A stretch of DNA of 34,154 nucleotides, taken from assembly GCA_947624865.1 (NCBI GenBank), contig CANQMH010000013.1:1-34154 (forward strand). The letters run 5' to 3'. The position numbers and the translations under genes are program-made. The notes beneath the pieces were generated by a model. That model was not told the DNA's origin. It was given only the letters and a program-made list of their open reading frames with translations, and did not search any database. This DNA is from an uncultured Clostridia bacterium. GTDB lineage: Bacteria > Bacillota > Clostridia > Oscillospirales > Acutalibacteraceae. Positions 24,801 through 33,120 of this stretch are shown piece after piece. Position 1 is the first letter of the stretch. The number at the start of each line of letters is the position of its first letter.

Positions 24801-26452
24801 AAATTATCAATCGTGTAAACGGATGAATCTTTAGTAGTATTGATATTCATAGATTTCTCATTTACTTTAATGTTATCTCTGTTTTCTTTCGGGGCAGGCG
24901 AGGGAATAACTTTATCTGCATTTAAAGTGTTTTTAATGTCAGAAGCATATGTATGTGTTGAATCGTCAATTGTGCTGGCTGCAGAGGTATTGCATACAAC
25001 ATCAATTGGCTGTTCAAGATTTATTATGCCGTCCCTAATATTTTCAGCCTGCTTCAGAATACTGTTCTTTATTTTTGTAAAATCTGAAACCGTCTCAATT
25101 GACGGAATATCAGGCAGTTTATCCTTAACATAAAATTTATGAAGATTGTATTTTTCTTTAGCCCAATTATTATATAGGTCTGATAATTGCTTGTTGTTAT
25201 TTACGAGCGATTTTTCAATATCATTTACAAGTTCTTTTACCTTTTTAGGCGACCAGCCATATTCAATTTTTCCATGAGTGGGGAGATTGTCGGCTAAATT
25301 AAGCATTTTGTTAATTAAATCATTAAGGTTTTTATCCGAGATATATTTATTTGGATTTTTCAGCAATTCATCAAGTTTTTCTTCTGCTTGTTCTTTAAGC
25401 TCATCTCGGTATAAGTCCTTATCTATAAGGATTTCGTATCTTTCATCGTTAAAAATTTGTGTTACAAACGTTCTTTTTAATAGCGTTATACTTTTATTTG
25501 CTTTTTCACTATAAAAACCTTCATTTGGGTCAATTGAAAAAACAAATAAATGTATATGCGGATGGTGACCGGTATTGTGCATTGCAGCATACCATCTTAA
25601 ATTTTCGGGTTTAATATTATGAGCTTTTGCAATTGTATCTATATTTGCCATAATTAAGTCACGCCAAGGTTTTTGAGAATCATATCCGAGTGCGCCGGCA
25701 TCTTCACGTCTTAATGAAAGTATATGTGTCCAGATGTTTCCCTTGTGTTTTGATACTTCTTCCTTTGCTTCTTCTAAATCTACATTTTCAAATGATGAGA
25801 ACAAACCGTGTTCTCCGACTCTGACAGCACCTGGACGTTTGGCGGCGTATTCAACAAGGTTTGAAACTTGACCTTGTTTCATTAAAAGTTCTTCCGATAA
25901 TCGAGAAATCAGCTCCGAAGCATTTTGTACTGTCGGAGCTGATTCATAATCATCGTATTCAAGAGGAATATCCTCATTGTCTTTATAATTAATTTGTTTT
26001 AACAAACTGTTAATAGTATTAATTTGTTTTTCTGTTGCCGGGCGTTTGGTGTTATCATAAAAATTAATGGTTTCAATTCCTTTTTGTGCGGCCGACTGCG
26101 CAGATTCGTCAAGCGAGTTGTCTGCCAATATTTCCTCCGTCATTCGATTGATTAATTTTAATGCGTTGTTTCGTGAAGAATCAGATTTATAATCATCCAT
26201 TTCGGAAAAATTAATAGATATATTATTATCTTCAAATGCTTTTATCAATTCATTTATACTTTCTTTTTGTCTGCTTGTAGCAGAAAGTTCAACTGATTCA
26301 TTTATAAGGTTATAGTCAACAGATTCACGCGTGGCACAGTATTCAACAAGTGCTTTAACATGATCTTCACTAAGAGCGTAATCACTAATCGGTTCACCTG
26401 GCTTTGCAACATGAAAAAATCTTGACTGAAGAATAAAACGTGCGCCCTGCAT
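21812..26452 (-). CDS. MobP3-like relaxase with a long SEL1-repeat tail
   Basis: A 1546 aa protein. The N-terminal part carries the relaxase signature HNTGHHPHIHLFVFS near residue 292, with WTHILSLRREDAGALG and KPWRDLI before it, as in MobP3/MobL-type relaxases that nick oriT and lead the strand into the recipient. A linker with two PSPAPKE units follows (about 500-620). From about residue 645 to the end there are roughly 20 SEL1/TPR-like repeats (A-YRLGQIY, WFEKSAEQGNPDAAYQLG), normally protein-protein interaction surfaces. A block of about 112 residues is duplicated almost exactly, 684 bases apart. The ATG at 26452 with AGGAG eight bases upstream is preferred over GTG at 26461. Confidence 0.88.
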   Translation of the reverse strand: MQGARFILQSRFFHVAKPGEPISDYALSEDHVKALVEYCATRESVDYNLINESVELSATSRQKESINELIKAFEDNNISINFSEMDDYKSDSSRNNALKLINRMTEEILADNSLDESAQSAAQKGIETINFYDNTKRPATEKQINTINSLLKQINYKDNEDIPLEYDDYESAPTVQNASELISRLSEELLMKQGQVSNLVEYAAKRPGAVRVGEHGLFSSFENVDLEEAKEEVSKHKGNIWTHILSLRREDAGALGYDSQKPWRDLIMANIDTIAKAHNIKPENLRWYAAMHNTGHHPHIHLFVFSIDPNEGFYSEKANKSITLLKRTFVTQIFNDERYEILIDKDLYRDELKEQAEEKLDELLKNPNKYISDKNLNDLINKMLNLADNLPTHGKIEYGWSPKKVKELVNDIEKSLVNNNKQLSDLYNNWAKEKYNLHKFYVKDKLPDIPSIETVSDFTKIKNSILKQAENIRDGIINLEQPIDVVCNTSAASTIDDSTHTYASDIKNTLNADKVIPSPAPKENRDNIKVNEKSMNINTTKDSSVYTIDNLIDTYVPKIKNNSSTNNVLPSPAPKESRNNNLSHYDPVQKYMKQFPEHIFYSPEPDTPELREIFGSRLIFESDDESIKNFKSLSILATDLSSRNGEICRNLADCYNYGKGIEKDITQAVMWYGIAADQFQDSMASYRLGQLYLYGADGIDIDNELGHYYCNKAFYKFWDEIKNSTFFDDLNNGFNDLRYQTKVPKSDAYKEYLMGRMYLKGEGVEQDYFKSYQTFLLAAENGYAHANYYIGNQYYYGLGFNQDYSEALSYYQKASEANDSYADYRIAKMYIKGEGVNADIINAEKYLLKAINRVTLANYDLAELYENNPETFQKSSDTIYSLYQKALDELLQQEQNSHDAFTEIRIASMYLNGKGTNINIDEAVKWFEKSAEQGNPDAAYQLGYIYSSEKYALSDIAKSNKYYAAALSDYEKAEEENSNATAEYRIGLIYLNGLGVDKNIDKAVHWFSKSTSNGNASAAYKLAVLYDEGTEVTKNPEKAFLFYQLSSELGNPYANYKLGNISLENSDIPQAIKYFEQAADNNISHAWYRLGQIYSDTEYGVLDAEKANVCYGNALQQYISDYQENPDDFIAYRIGQMYFNAQGTVQDIPQSIAWFEKSAEQGNPDAAYQLGIIHSQPDSDFFDTNKANDYFSFALNSYLNSETEQKNSTTEYRLGKMFLSGQGTEKDIDKAVKWFEKALVNENINAAYQLGKIYYSGTDVPQNLRRAEEFFKMSAENNNPYACYYLGNISLENNDIPQAIKYFEQAADKNISHAWYRLGQIYSDTGYGVLDTEKANICYGNALQQYISDYQENPDDFTAYRIGQMYFNAQGTVQDISQSVAWFEKSAEQGNPDAAYQLGYIYKSENYGFKNDMLSNKYFSSALPAYQTEFSKNPTDSSLAMRIGTFYHYGLGVERDIDKAIFWYKKSVELGNQKAQQKIDEAQQIRQLSVMSIATTACHLGRMINTETMAAAKNRYVSDTKLLHKEKIQKIYAGHAISDYEQSYDY
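22250..23285 (-). repeat. near-identical duplication inside the relaxase tail, offset 684 bases
   Basis: Sequence from about 22250 to 22600 recurs at about 22935 to 23285 with few changes, for example GAGCATTGAAGTACATCTGA in both. Each copy encodes the same set of SEL1 repeats (SHAWYRLGQIYSDT, QENPDDF). It is young enough to recombine. Confidence 0.85.
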
Positions 26453-26463
26453 TACATTCACTC

Positions 26464-26901
26464 CTATCTCTGAGCATCATAAATGCTAATGATTCCTTTT
26501 GTAGCTCTAACGTCATCTACGGCCGTTTTTCGCATGCTTTCATATTCACTTTTGCTTATATCAAAATGGCTTGCTATGAGGCGAGTAAGAAGGTTTAATT
26601 CAACGGCTTCTTTAAATTGCAGACGTGCGGTGCGGTCTGATAATGAGTTGATCATACCCTCCATTTTTTGACCTACTATCGAGCATAAATAACCCTGATT
26701 TAATTCTGATGTCATATATCCAAAGTAAAAGTCAACCGCAGCTTCTATAACTTGATTGCGGCTAAGTTGGGATTGTTTATCTATTGATTGAAGTGCTTTA
26801 ATTTTGTTAAGAGTTAGTGTGGGCAAAGAAACAGTAACCTGAAATTTTTTGGTTGACGGAGTGGATTTGGTTATTGAACCTTTTTTTAATACTTCATTCA
26901 T
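26464..26901 (-). CDS. ribbon-helix-helix protein, likely relaxosome accessory
   Basis: A 145 aa protein with an N-terminal ribbon-helix-helix pattern (KKFQVTVSLPTLTLNKIKAL, then SRNQVIEAAVDFYFGYM) and a C-terminal helical domain of about 70 residues (FKEAVELNLLTRLIASHFDI). It lies directly upstream of the relaxase, ending three bases before the GTG and 11 bases before the preferred ATG, and overlaps the smaller RHH gene by four bases (ATGA). Position and fold fit MobC/NikA-like accessory proteins that bind oriT and help the relaxase, and such proteins often repress their own operon. The DNA site is not known. Confidence 0.78.
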   Translation of the reverse strand: MNEVLKKGSITKSTPSTKKFQVTVSLPTLTLNKIKALQSIDKQSQLSRNQVIEAAVDFYFGYMTSELNQGYLCSIVGQKMEGMINSLSDRTARLQFKEAVELNLLTRLIASHFDISKSEYESMRKTAVDDVRATKGIISIYDAQR

Positions 26902-27146
26902 TTTTCTTCACCCTCTGCCGGTGTTTGCAAATTATTACTGTTTTGTGAGCTGCGCAGTTCATTAACATAGTGCTCAACAGCTTTTTCAATAATATTGCTT
27001 CGCTTGCCAATTTTAGTTATAGCGGATATTTCCTCAATTTCTTCAAATGTTTTTCTGCTTAAAGACAGACATGTCTGAAAATGTTTGTCAATAGGATATG
27101 CATTGTTATAAAGAATTTTTTTATTGTATAATTGTATATTTGACAT
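26898..27146 (-). CDS. small ribbon-helix-helix protein
   Basis: An 82 aa protein with a likely ribbon-helix-helix core (FQTCLSLSRKTFEEIEEISA followed by KRSNIIEKAVEHYVNEL) and a disordered acidic tail. AGAGGTG precedes the ATG by six bases. It overlaps the next RHH gene by four bases and its core resembles that protein's, so the two may form a heteromer or may have arisen by duplication. A role in DNA binding at oriT or in control of the transfer operon is likely from context. Confidence 0.75.
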   Translation of the reverse strand: MSNIQLYNKKILYNNAYPIDKHFQTCLSLSRKTFEEIEEISAITKIGKRSNIIEKAVEHYVNELRSSQNSNNLQTPAEGEEK

Positions 27147-27165
27147 TTAAACACCTCTTTTTGTT

Positions 27166-27714
27166 TTATACGGTCTTAGTTTCATTTATAAGCCATCTGT
27201 TATTTTTATACATCATATCAAAAGTGTAAACTGCATTTGAAGTATTAACTTCATTGTTGTATATAACAGTTTGTTTACAGAGAGCTAAAATTTCTATGCT
27301 GTCGGAAGGGGAGGAGTAATTACTGTAATACAGTTTAACAATACCTGTTGACTGTTCGTAATTGTCTAAAGATTTCTGATGACCTGTTTGTGACATCAGT
27401 TCGCTGTAGTAAGTATCAGTAACAACATCTTTTATATTTTTGATGTTATCAACGGCAGAACCGTTATAGGATAAATATTTTTCACAATATGTATTAATTG
27501 ATTTTTCAAGCGTGTCATCGTATATTTTTGTGACATCGTTATATTTGGATTCAAGTGTAGTATAATCAGATTGCAGTTTTTCAATGTCAACGGCTGAATC
27601 AATTGTTGCTGTATGAGGGAGCGGTTTTTCAGTCGGCTTTCTTCCGCAAGCCGACATTGTAAGTGCTGATACAAGCAAACTTGTTATCAGTAATGAATAT
27701 AATATTTTTTTCAT
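27166..27714 (-). CDS. lipoprotein of unknown function in the transfer operon
   Basis: A 182 aa lipoprotein: an N-terminal hydrophobic segment ends in the lipobox LTMSAC, so it should be anchored to the outer face of the membrane. A coiled-coil-like region (IEKLQSDYTTLESKYNDVTK) is followed by a compact alpha/beta domain ending MYKNNRWLINETKTV, reminiscent of NTF2-like VirB8-type or SnoaL-type folds, though I cannot assign it. AAAGGA precedes the ATG. Palindrome copy 14 lies just upstream, between this gene and the CHAP hydrolase gene. It may help to stabilise the channel in the cell wall. Confidence 0.7.
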   Translation of the reverse strand: MKKILYSLLITSLLVSALTMSACGRKPTEKPLPHTATIDSAVDIEKLQSDYTTLESKYNDVTKIYDDTLEKSINTYCEKYLSYNGSAVDNIKNIKDVVTDTYYSELMSQTGHQKSLDNYEQSTGIVKLYYSNYSSPSDSIEILALCKQTVIYNNEVNTSNAVYTFDMMYKNNRWLINETKTV

Positions 27715-27729
27715 AAAATAATCCTTTCC

Positions 27730-27756
27730 GCAAGTGTCCCTCCGAGGGACACTTGC
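27730..27756 (+). repeat. dispersed palindrome, copy 14
   Basis: Arms GCAAGTGTCCC and GGGACACTTGC around TCCGA, between two co-directional transfer genes in the middle of the operon. Confidence 0.95.
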
Positions 27757-27770
27757 TGTTAATTTGTACT

Positions 27771-29102
27771 TTAAGAGGGTTCAGTCGGGCTGTTTGTAAA
27801 AGTGCTGTCAGGCAAGTCTTTTAAGTAGTTGTACGTCCATGTTCTGCGGTTATAGTAATTGTAGTTGCTGTCACTCCAGGCACGCTGAGAGTTATAAATC
27901 TCATCAAGCGACATACTTCCTGTTACACCGTGCAAAACACCGTGACTTCCGTTGCCGTATACGTTTACATTAAATGAAGATGTGCCCCATTGATTAAGAA
28001 TGTCACAGCAGTAAACAATAGCTTTGTTATCAGTAAGCCCGTTATCTGTGCATATATCTATGTACTGCTGTGCATCTTCAAGGGACGTTTCGTCCTGCGC
28101 CTGATTGCCCGCATCAGTAAGAAGCATTGCCCTTATACAACTGCAAACGCTTTGATTTGGTATGTAACTTGACCAATCTGCGCCGTTACGTATTGCAGAC
28201 AGAACTGAATTTCCACTTGAAGAATAAGAAGCAGCAATTGAGCTTATTTCGGAGCTGTTGTTCTGATATGTTTTTTGAAGCAGCGTTAAGGCTTTGTTGC
28301 CGTGCCAACCATAAACTCCTATTGAAATGGCGCCGTTGTCATTAGCAATAACAGAGCCGTAATTATCGCCGTTTATTTCATCATAAAGTACGCCGACTTC
28401 ATTATGGCAAATTACGTTTCTTGCCGTTGCGTTAAGTCCTGTTGAAACAGTAAGAGTTGAACCCACAGCACCGTAACAGGCAATTGTATCATTGTCTTTT
28501 GATAAGGTGTACTTATTTACATAGCTGACATTTGCCCAGTTTGAGGTCTGTCCGTTATATTCGTTTCCTGCAATAACGGTAACAGTATCATCTGTGACCT
28601 CAACAACAATGCCAACGTGAGCTACAAAATTGGTTGCAGCGTAATTTGCTCTGCCGTTATAGTTAAAAAAAACAGGGTTTCCGACCTGCGGAGTATATCC
28701 TGATGAGGCGGTTTTAAGTTTCCCCATATTTTGAAGATTTGCAGTCCAGGTATTTGTAACTGAAGCATAACGGCTTTCATCATCTTCTATATTTCCCTCG
28801 CGGTAACAGTACCCCGCGAAAAAACAGCACCAGTCTGTTATGCCAAAATGGAAATAAGAGCAGTATTTTTCACCCTGACAGGATAATCCTTCGGCAGAGG
28901 GAGTATGGCTCTGCCAGTAGTTATATTCTCTTACTGCAATGTTGGCGGCTTCGGATGCGCTGTTGCTGTTTTGTTCTGTATATACAACTGCTCCTAAAAT
29001 CATAATAAAAAATAACGCAATACCTACAATCACACCGATTAAGGTATTGCGTACTTTTTTATTTTTAAGAAGCAATAATAAGTATTTAGCCGCAGCAGTC
29101 AT
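27771..29102 (-). CDS. membrane-anchored CHAP-domain cell-wall hydrolase (VirB1-like role)
   Basis: A 443 aa protein that should cut peptidoglycan so that the conjugation channel can cross the wall. One transmembrane helix (GVIVGIALFFIMILGAVVY) is followed by a CHAP amidase/endopeptidase domain with catalytic Cys in DWCCFFAGYCY near residue 90, His in AHVGIVVEV near 159 and Asn in IAGNEYNG near 174. The C-terminal half has GAISIGVYGWHGNKALTLLQ, resembling a lysozyme- or chitosanase-like second domain. The ATG shares one base with the VirB4 stop (TAATG) and AGGTGG lies inside the VirB4 end, so translation is coupled. CHAP plus a second hydrolase is common in Firmicutes transfer systems. Confidence 0.9.
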   Translation of the reverse strand: MTAAAKYLLLLLKNKKVRNTLIGVIVGIALFFIMILGAVVYTEQNSNSASEAANIAVREYNYWQSHTPSAEGLSCQGEKYCSYFHFGITDWCCFFAGYCYREGNIEDDESRYASVTNTWTANLQNMGKLKTASSGYTPQVGNPVFFNYNGRANYAATNFVAHVGIVVEVTDDTVTVIAGNEYNGQTSNWANVSYVNKYTLSKDNDTIACYGAVGSTLTVSTGLNATARNVICHNEVGVLYDEINGDNYGSVIANDNGAISIGVYGWHGNKALTLLQKTYQNNSSEISSIAASYSSSGNSVLSAIRNGADWSSYIPNQSVCSCIRAMLLTDAGNQAQDETSLEDAQQYIDICTDNGLTDNKAIVYCCDILNQWGTSSFNVNVYGNGSHGVLHGVTGSMSLDEIYNSQRAWSDSNYNYYNRRTWTYNYLKDLPDSTFTNSPTEPS

Positions 29103-31531
29103 TAACGACCACCTGCCGTACCAAACAGCTCTGCTTTATAAGGCGGAGCAATAACGTGCAGCTTGTAACGCTCAGAGCCGCAACAGTAGAGGAAATGGCC
29201 TCGATTTGATGTGGAAATCAGGCCGTATTCAGTATCATTGATATTTGCTGTTTCTTTGAACATACGCACATCAACCTTGCCGGGATAGGCAAGGAAAGAG
29301 TGAGTCGGTATTGAAAACAGCGGACGGGTATGTTCAATAATTCCGGGAAGCATAAGGTCATCAAGGTTTTGCGAAGCAATAACTATGTCGCTGTTTTTCT
29401 TGCGGCCGCGCTTAACAAATGAGCGAATATATAATACAACGATTCTTGATTTAATAATTTCATGCAGCTCATCAACGATAACAACTGTGTCGCCCATTGT
29501 AAAAAACTTATGCTGCATATATGAGAAAATGTTGAAATACATAGCATTTTTAAGATTCTCATTTGTGGAAAGTAATCCGGTAATTACGAAATTAACGTGC
29601 TCTGAGTTTGGAATGTTTGTATAACCGTTGAAAAATACGGAATCTGTTCCTACACATATACTCCTTACAGCCAGAAGTAATTTGCGCAGGTCAGATTTTT
29701 CATATTCCATTTCAATCCCTTTATGTGCCTTATCATCATACAAATTAAGCTCTCTTTCCAATGTAGTGTAAAGATCTGACAGAATAGGGTAATCTTCTGA
29801 TTTTAGTTTGCTAAAATCCGTTTTTTCGGTTATGTGAAACAGCTTGTAGGTTTCTTCAAGCATAATTTCAAGAATATCAAGCTGTGAGCCTGTTATTTCA
29901 GGTTTGTAAACACTGAAAAAATCCCTTAAATATGCAATGTGCTGTGATAGCAGAGTTTTTCTGTTTACAGCCGAGGGTGCATCCGAATCCTCGTTATCGT
30001 TGTTTGATTTAAGTATTAATACTTCAAGCAGATTTATAAAATATTTACCTGCCATCATATCAATATTTGTACCGCCCAGGGCTTCTGTAAGGTCAATGTA
30101 TTCAGAATCGACGTCAACTGAATAAAGTGCTTTTCGCTGTTGCCTGAAAATGCATATAAGAAGTTTAATAAGCCACGACTTACCCTCACCGCTGTTTCCG
30201 AATATTGAAATATGACCGTTTGTTTTATCAGAAGCGCGCTTGTCAAAATCAACAATAATATTACTGCCGTAATCGTCTTTGCCGATGTAAAATCCTTTTA
30301 CGTCTGTTTTGCCGGAGTAGGAGAGAGGAAAAAGATTTGCCGCACTTGTTGAGGGCAGCACTCGTTCAAACTCCTTACCGAAAATATTAAATCCAAAAGG
30401 AGATACCGCAGCAAAACCGTCGCGCTGCTGTAATCTCAGCTTGTCGGGAACTATGTTGCTTGCTGTGAGTGCGGATTCCGCAAATGAACTTAATTCATCC
30501 AGCTTTTCAAGCGAGTTTGCTGTCATTTCAATGAACACAGCGCAGTGTATGAACGCTTCCTTATTGTTATATGATTCGGCAATGAGATTTTTAATTCCGG
30601 TGAGGTTTTCAGCACCCTTGATTTGTTCGTTAACATCTTTTGAATTATTTAAAGTTGCTTTGTTTCTGCGAAACGCCTTGTTGAATACTTTATTTTGTTC
30701 AATAGGAGCAACAAGCCGATTATAAATGTGTAGAGTAATTCCGTCTTTTTCACCCAGAGATTTCAGCAGTGCGAGTTTTTCGGTTATGGTTGCATATTCT
30801 CGTATAGCCCACGTTCTGCGATAGGTGTTTCCTATGCAGTAGTATGTAGGATGCTTAAAATCCATAATGGACGGAGCAATTAAATCTACAAAGTTTTTTA
30901 GGTCATAAACATCAGGTGCAAGCTCATCAGAATATTGCTGCCCGTCAAAATCAGGTATGTCATCCTGATATACATTCTGTTCAAGATAAATAGCAAGCAT
31001 TTTCTTTATACCGGGTTTAGATGTAAGTTCAACAATGTAGTTATGTTCCTTGCACTTTTGGATTGCGGTATAGATATTCTGCAATCGTTTCTGTTCATCT
31101 TCAAGCAGTGTGCTTTGCTTTATCATAATGAAAAAGCTTCTGTCTGTAGCCATAGATACTCGTATTTTATCAAGAAATTCTATATCCTGACGGTCAAGCC
31201 GTTCAATTGACGTATTAGCTTCATTATCTGCAAGCATATTAAGATACTGCTTGTTTGTTTCATAACTCTGCGTACTGTTAAGACAGAGAATTTCACTTTT
31301 TGGGAAATTACTTAAAATATCTGAAAGAGCAGTTATAAGCTCAATTATACCTGAAGCTGACATTATTGATATATTTTTTGGTGTGATTTGAAGATAATAT
31401 ATCTCTTCATTTTTTGTAGTCAGCAGGCAGTTTTCCTTTATTTCTTTTATTTCAAAGAAATTTTGAACTTTTGTATTGTTTTCCTTAACCTGTTTCCGAA
31501 TTTTTCTTTCTGCTTTCTTAGTTTTATTCAA
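29102..31531 (-). CDS. virB4: VirB4/TraE-like conjugation ATPase
   Basis: Large cytoplasmic ATPase that energises assembly and transport by the type IV secretion channel. It has 809 aa, full length for the family. Walker A is FGNSGEGKSWLIKLL near residue 444 and Walker B is VVIVDELHEI near 684, followed by KRGRKKNSDIVIASQNLDDL, the typical arginine-finger and Q-rich segment. It starts with TTG, nine bases after GGAGGTGAT, and the upstream PrgI-like gene stops within that ribosome site. It ends one base inside the hydrolase ATG. Confidence 0.94.
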   Translation of the reverse strand: MNKTKKAERKIRKQVKENNTKVQNFFEIKEIKENCLLTTKNEEIYYLQITPKNISIMSASGIIELITALSDILSNFPKSEILCLNSTQSYETNKQYLNMLADNEANTSIERLDRQDIEFLDKIRVSMATDRSFFIMIKQSTLLEDEQKRLQNIYTAIQKCKEHNYIVELTSKPGIKKMLAIYLEQNVYQDDIPDFDGQQYSDELAPDVYDLKNFVDLIAPSIMDFKHPTYYCIGNTYRRTWAIREYATITEKLALLKSLGEKDGITLHIYNRLVAPIEQNKVFNKAFRRNKATLNNSKDVNEQIKGAENLTGIKNLIAESYNNKEAFIHCAVFIEMTANSLEKLDELSSFAESALTASNIVPDKLRLQQRDGFAAVSPFGFNIFGKEFERVLPSTSAANLFPLSYSGKTDVKGFYIGKDDYGSNIIVDFDKRASDKTNGHISIFGNSGEGKSWLIKLLICIFRQQRKALYSVDVDSEYIDLTEALGGTNIDMMAGKYFINLLEVLILKSNNDNEDSDAPSAVNRKTLLSQHIAYLRDFFSVYKPEITGSQLDILEIMLEETYKLFHITEKTDFSKLKSEDYPILSDLYTTLERELNLYDDKAHKGIEMEYEKSDLRKLLLAVRSICVGTDSVFFNGYTNIPNSEHVNFVITGLLSTNENLKNAMYFNIFSYMQHKFFTMGDTVVIVDELHEIIKSRIVVLYIRSFVKRGRKKNSDIVIASQNLDDLMLPGIIEHTRPLFSIPTHSFLAYPGKVDVRMFKETANINDTEYGLISTSNRGHFLYCCGSERYKLHVIAPPYKAELFGTAGGR

Positions 31532-31537
31532 TCCTTA

Positions 31538-31807
31538 TCACCTCCATTTTAATATCAGTTCATCAGTAAATAAATATCGGACATACAGTATGATTTGCTT
31601 TGCTATTGAGCGCCCTTTTGAAACTTTCATAGATAAAAATGCATATATTATTGCAATGAAAAATGTAAACCAAACAAAAATTAGAATTAACAACAGCAAG
31701 CTCAATACTACTATTCCAAATATTATGGCAATGTCTGTAAGAGACCAATATTGTAAAAATACAGAGCTTGCCGTAAGATTATCAGGATAATAAAACGTTT
31801 TTTTCAT
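31538..31807 (-). CDS. PrgI/VirB3-like membrane protein
   Basis: An 89 aa protein with two adjacent transmembrane helices (IIFGIVVLSLLLLILIFVWF and FFIAIIYAFLSM) behind a short N-terminal YYPDNLTASS segment and a basic C-terminus. This size, topology and position right before virB4 match PrgI and VirB3 proteins, which anchor VirB4 to the membrane. The ATG at 31807 with AAAGGAA is preferred; the track's TTG at 31825 lies within palindrome copy 15. The stop is inside the ribosome site of virB4, so the two are coupled. Confidence 0.85.
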   Translation of the reverse strand: MKKTFYYPDNLTASSVFLQYWSLTDIAIIFGIVVLSLLLLILIFVWFTFFIAIIYAFLSMKVSKGRSIAKQIILYVRYLFTDELILKWR

Positions 31808-31821
31808 AGTAATTCCTTTCT

Positions 31822-31848
31822 GCAAGTGTCCCTTAGAGGGACACTTGC
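31822..31848 (+). repeat. dispersed palindrome, copy 15
   Basis: Arms GCAAGTGTCCC and GGGACACTTGC around TTAGA, three bases past the stop of the VirB6-like gene and 15 bases before the PrgI-like start. Confidence 0.95.
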
Positions 31849-31850
31849 TT

Positions 31851-32720
31851 TTATCTCATGAATACAGACGCAATATTCATAATGCCGCTTACTCCGTAAA
31901 TAGCTTGTGATACATTTGTTTTCATGGAAGTGTCAAGACCGAACTGTTGTAAGATTCGCGGTACTTCTGAAGCTGACAGCATAACGCCTGCACCCAGTAC
32001 AAGGTCATACATATCCATATCTGAGTTTGCATATACAATCATTCCTATTATTAACAAAAGATTTTGCATAAAAGAGGTTACGCAAAGACCTATAACTTGT
32101 TTGCACCAACTGAAAAAAGCGTCTGTATATCCTCTTGGAATTGAGAACATATGCAGAGAGCCTACAGTGATTAATGTTACAAGTATTCCGCCTCTTTTGA
32201 GATTTGCAAGAAAGACCTTGATAACGCAAACCAGTATTATTATTGAAAAAATCGGAGAGCCCCAGCCTGAGAAAAAATTAAGATTTTCAATATATGACCA
32301 CATATTGTTCATTGTATTTTCTATATTTGTTCCCGTGAATGTTGTACATAAAATATTCGCCAAATCATTTATGTATTTTAGCAACAGTATGGGTAGTGAA
32401 GCAAATCCAGAAACAGCCGCAAAACCTATAAAAGAGTTTTTAAAGGTTGCAAGCAGATTAGGAGCTCCGTTGTTTTCATTGCAGTCAATTGCCCATTCTG
32501 CAAACGCAAAGCCTAAACCAAAAAGAAAAAATATGCTGCCGACTATTGATATAAACCATAAAAAGCTTGTTACAACACTGTTGTCAAACAATGATGTTGT
32601 AAAGTCGTTATTCATAGCAACAATATCTGTTGTTAAGTCAGCAGCAAACGCAACAACTGGTTTGAAGGTCACAGCATTAAAAAGACTTGCTATCAGTCCA
32701 GATATTATGGTTTCAATCAT
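31851..32720 (-). CDS. VirB6/TrbL-like polytopic membrane protein
   Basis: A 289 aa membrane protein with about six hydrophobic helices, including SFLWFISIVGSIFFLFGLGF, SPIFSIIILVCVIKVFLA and SFMQNLLLIIGMIVYA. A conserved-looking loop (GSLHMFSIPRGYTDAFFSWC) precedes helices five and six. Size, topology and position between the pilin-like and PrgI/VirB4 genes fit the VirB6/TrbL inner-channel component, called CD0411-like in some Clostridia elements. AGAGGT precedes the ATG. Palindrome copy 15 follows its stop directly. Confidence 0.82.
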   Translation of the reverse strand: MIETIISGLIASLFNAVTFKPVVAFAADLTTDIVAMNNDFTTSLFDNSVVTSFLWFISIVGSIFFLFGLGFAFAEWAIDCNENNGAPNLLATFKNSFIGFAAVSGFASLPILLLKYINDLANILCTTFTGTNIENTMNNMWSYIENLNFFSGWGSPIFSIIILVCVIKVFLANLKRGGILVTLITVGSLHMFSIPRGYTDAFFSWCKQVIGLCVTSFMQNLLLIIGMIVYANSDMDMYDLVLGAGVMLSASEVPRILQQFGLDTSMKTNVSQAIYGVSGIMNIASVFMR

Positions 32721-32733
32721 ATATATTTACCTC

Positions 32734-33105
32734 TTACAGGCCAAACCAACCAAAGAAAGCGGTAGAACTGGCCAAACCGCAGAGTACTGTTCCTATGCCG
32801 CCAGCAATTACCGGACCTATGTGTACATCTTCATTACGCCTGTAAGCAAATGCTGCTTTAACTCCTTTAAAAACTGTGAAAGCAAGAGCAAAAAGTGCTA
32901 CGGTAGCAAATACAGTTCCGGCAATTGTTTCAGCTTGTGAAGTAACATTGGTTGCAAGCTGGCTTACCCCTCCGGAAAAATCAACTTCCGCAGCGTTAAT
33001 TTCAATCATTGAAGCAATCATAAGAGAGGTTGCTGCAGCAGATACGGCCGCAAATGCTTTTGTGAGTTTGATTTTAAAATTTGATAAAATATTTCTGAAT
33101 TTCAA
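32734..33105 (-). CDS. pilin-like small membrane protein (VirB2/TrbC-like)
   Basis: A 123 aa protein with a likely cleavable signal peptide (TKAFAAVSAAATSLMIASMI ending INAAE), then two transmembrane helices (TVFATVALFALAFTVFKGVK and VIAGGIGTVLCGLASSTAFF) joined by a short basic loop. This is the VirB2/TrbC layout, and the position before the VirB6-like gene supports it. Firmicutes elements carry related small proteins named Maff2 or DUF3852; I cannot tell which family this is. It starts with TTG, nine bases after AGGAG. Confidence 0.78.
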   Translation of the reverse strand: MKFRNILSNFKIKLTKAFAAVSAAATSLMIASMIEINAAEVDFSGGVSQLATNVTSQAETIAGTVFATVALFALAFTVFKGVKAAFAYRRNEDVHIGPVIAGGIGTVLCGLASSTAFFGWFGL

Positions 33106-33120
33106 TTTATATCACTCCTG

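Noticed and set aside
24233-25514. several + strand ORFs opposite the relaxase
   Set aside because: They are shadows of the relaxase frame without ribosome sites or motifs.
28078-28100. GGGACGTTTCGTCC hairpin resembling the palindrome core
   Set aside because: It is within the CHAP hydrolase gene, the arms do not match beyond GGGAC, and it fits the coding frame.
31924-32940. 338 aa ORF on the + strand
   Set aside because: It is antisense to the VirB6-like and pilin-like genes, which have clear membrane topology, ribosome sites and operon position; the + frame has no recognisable domain.
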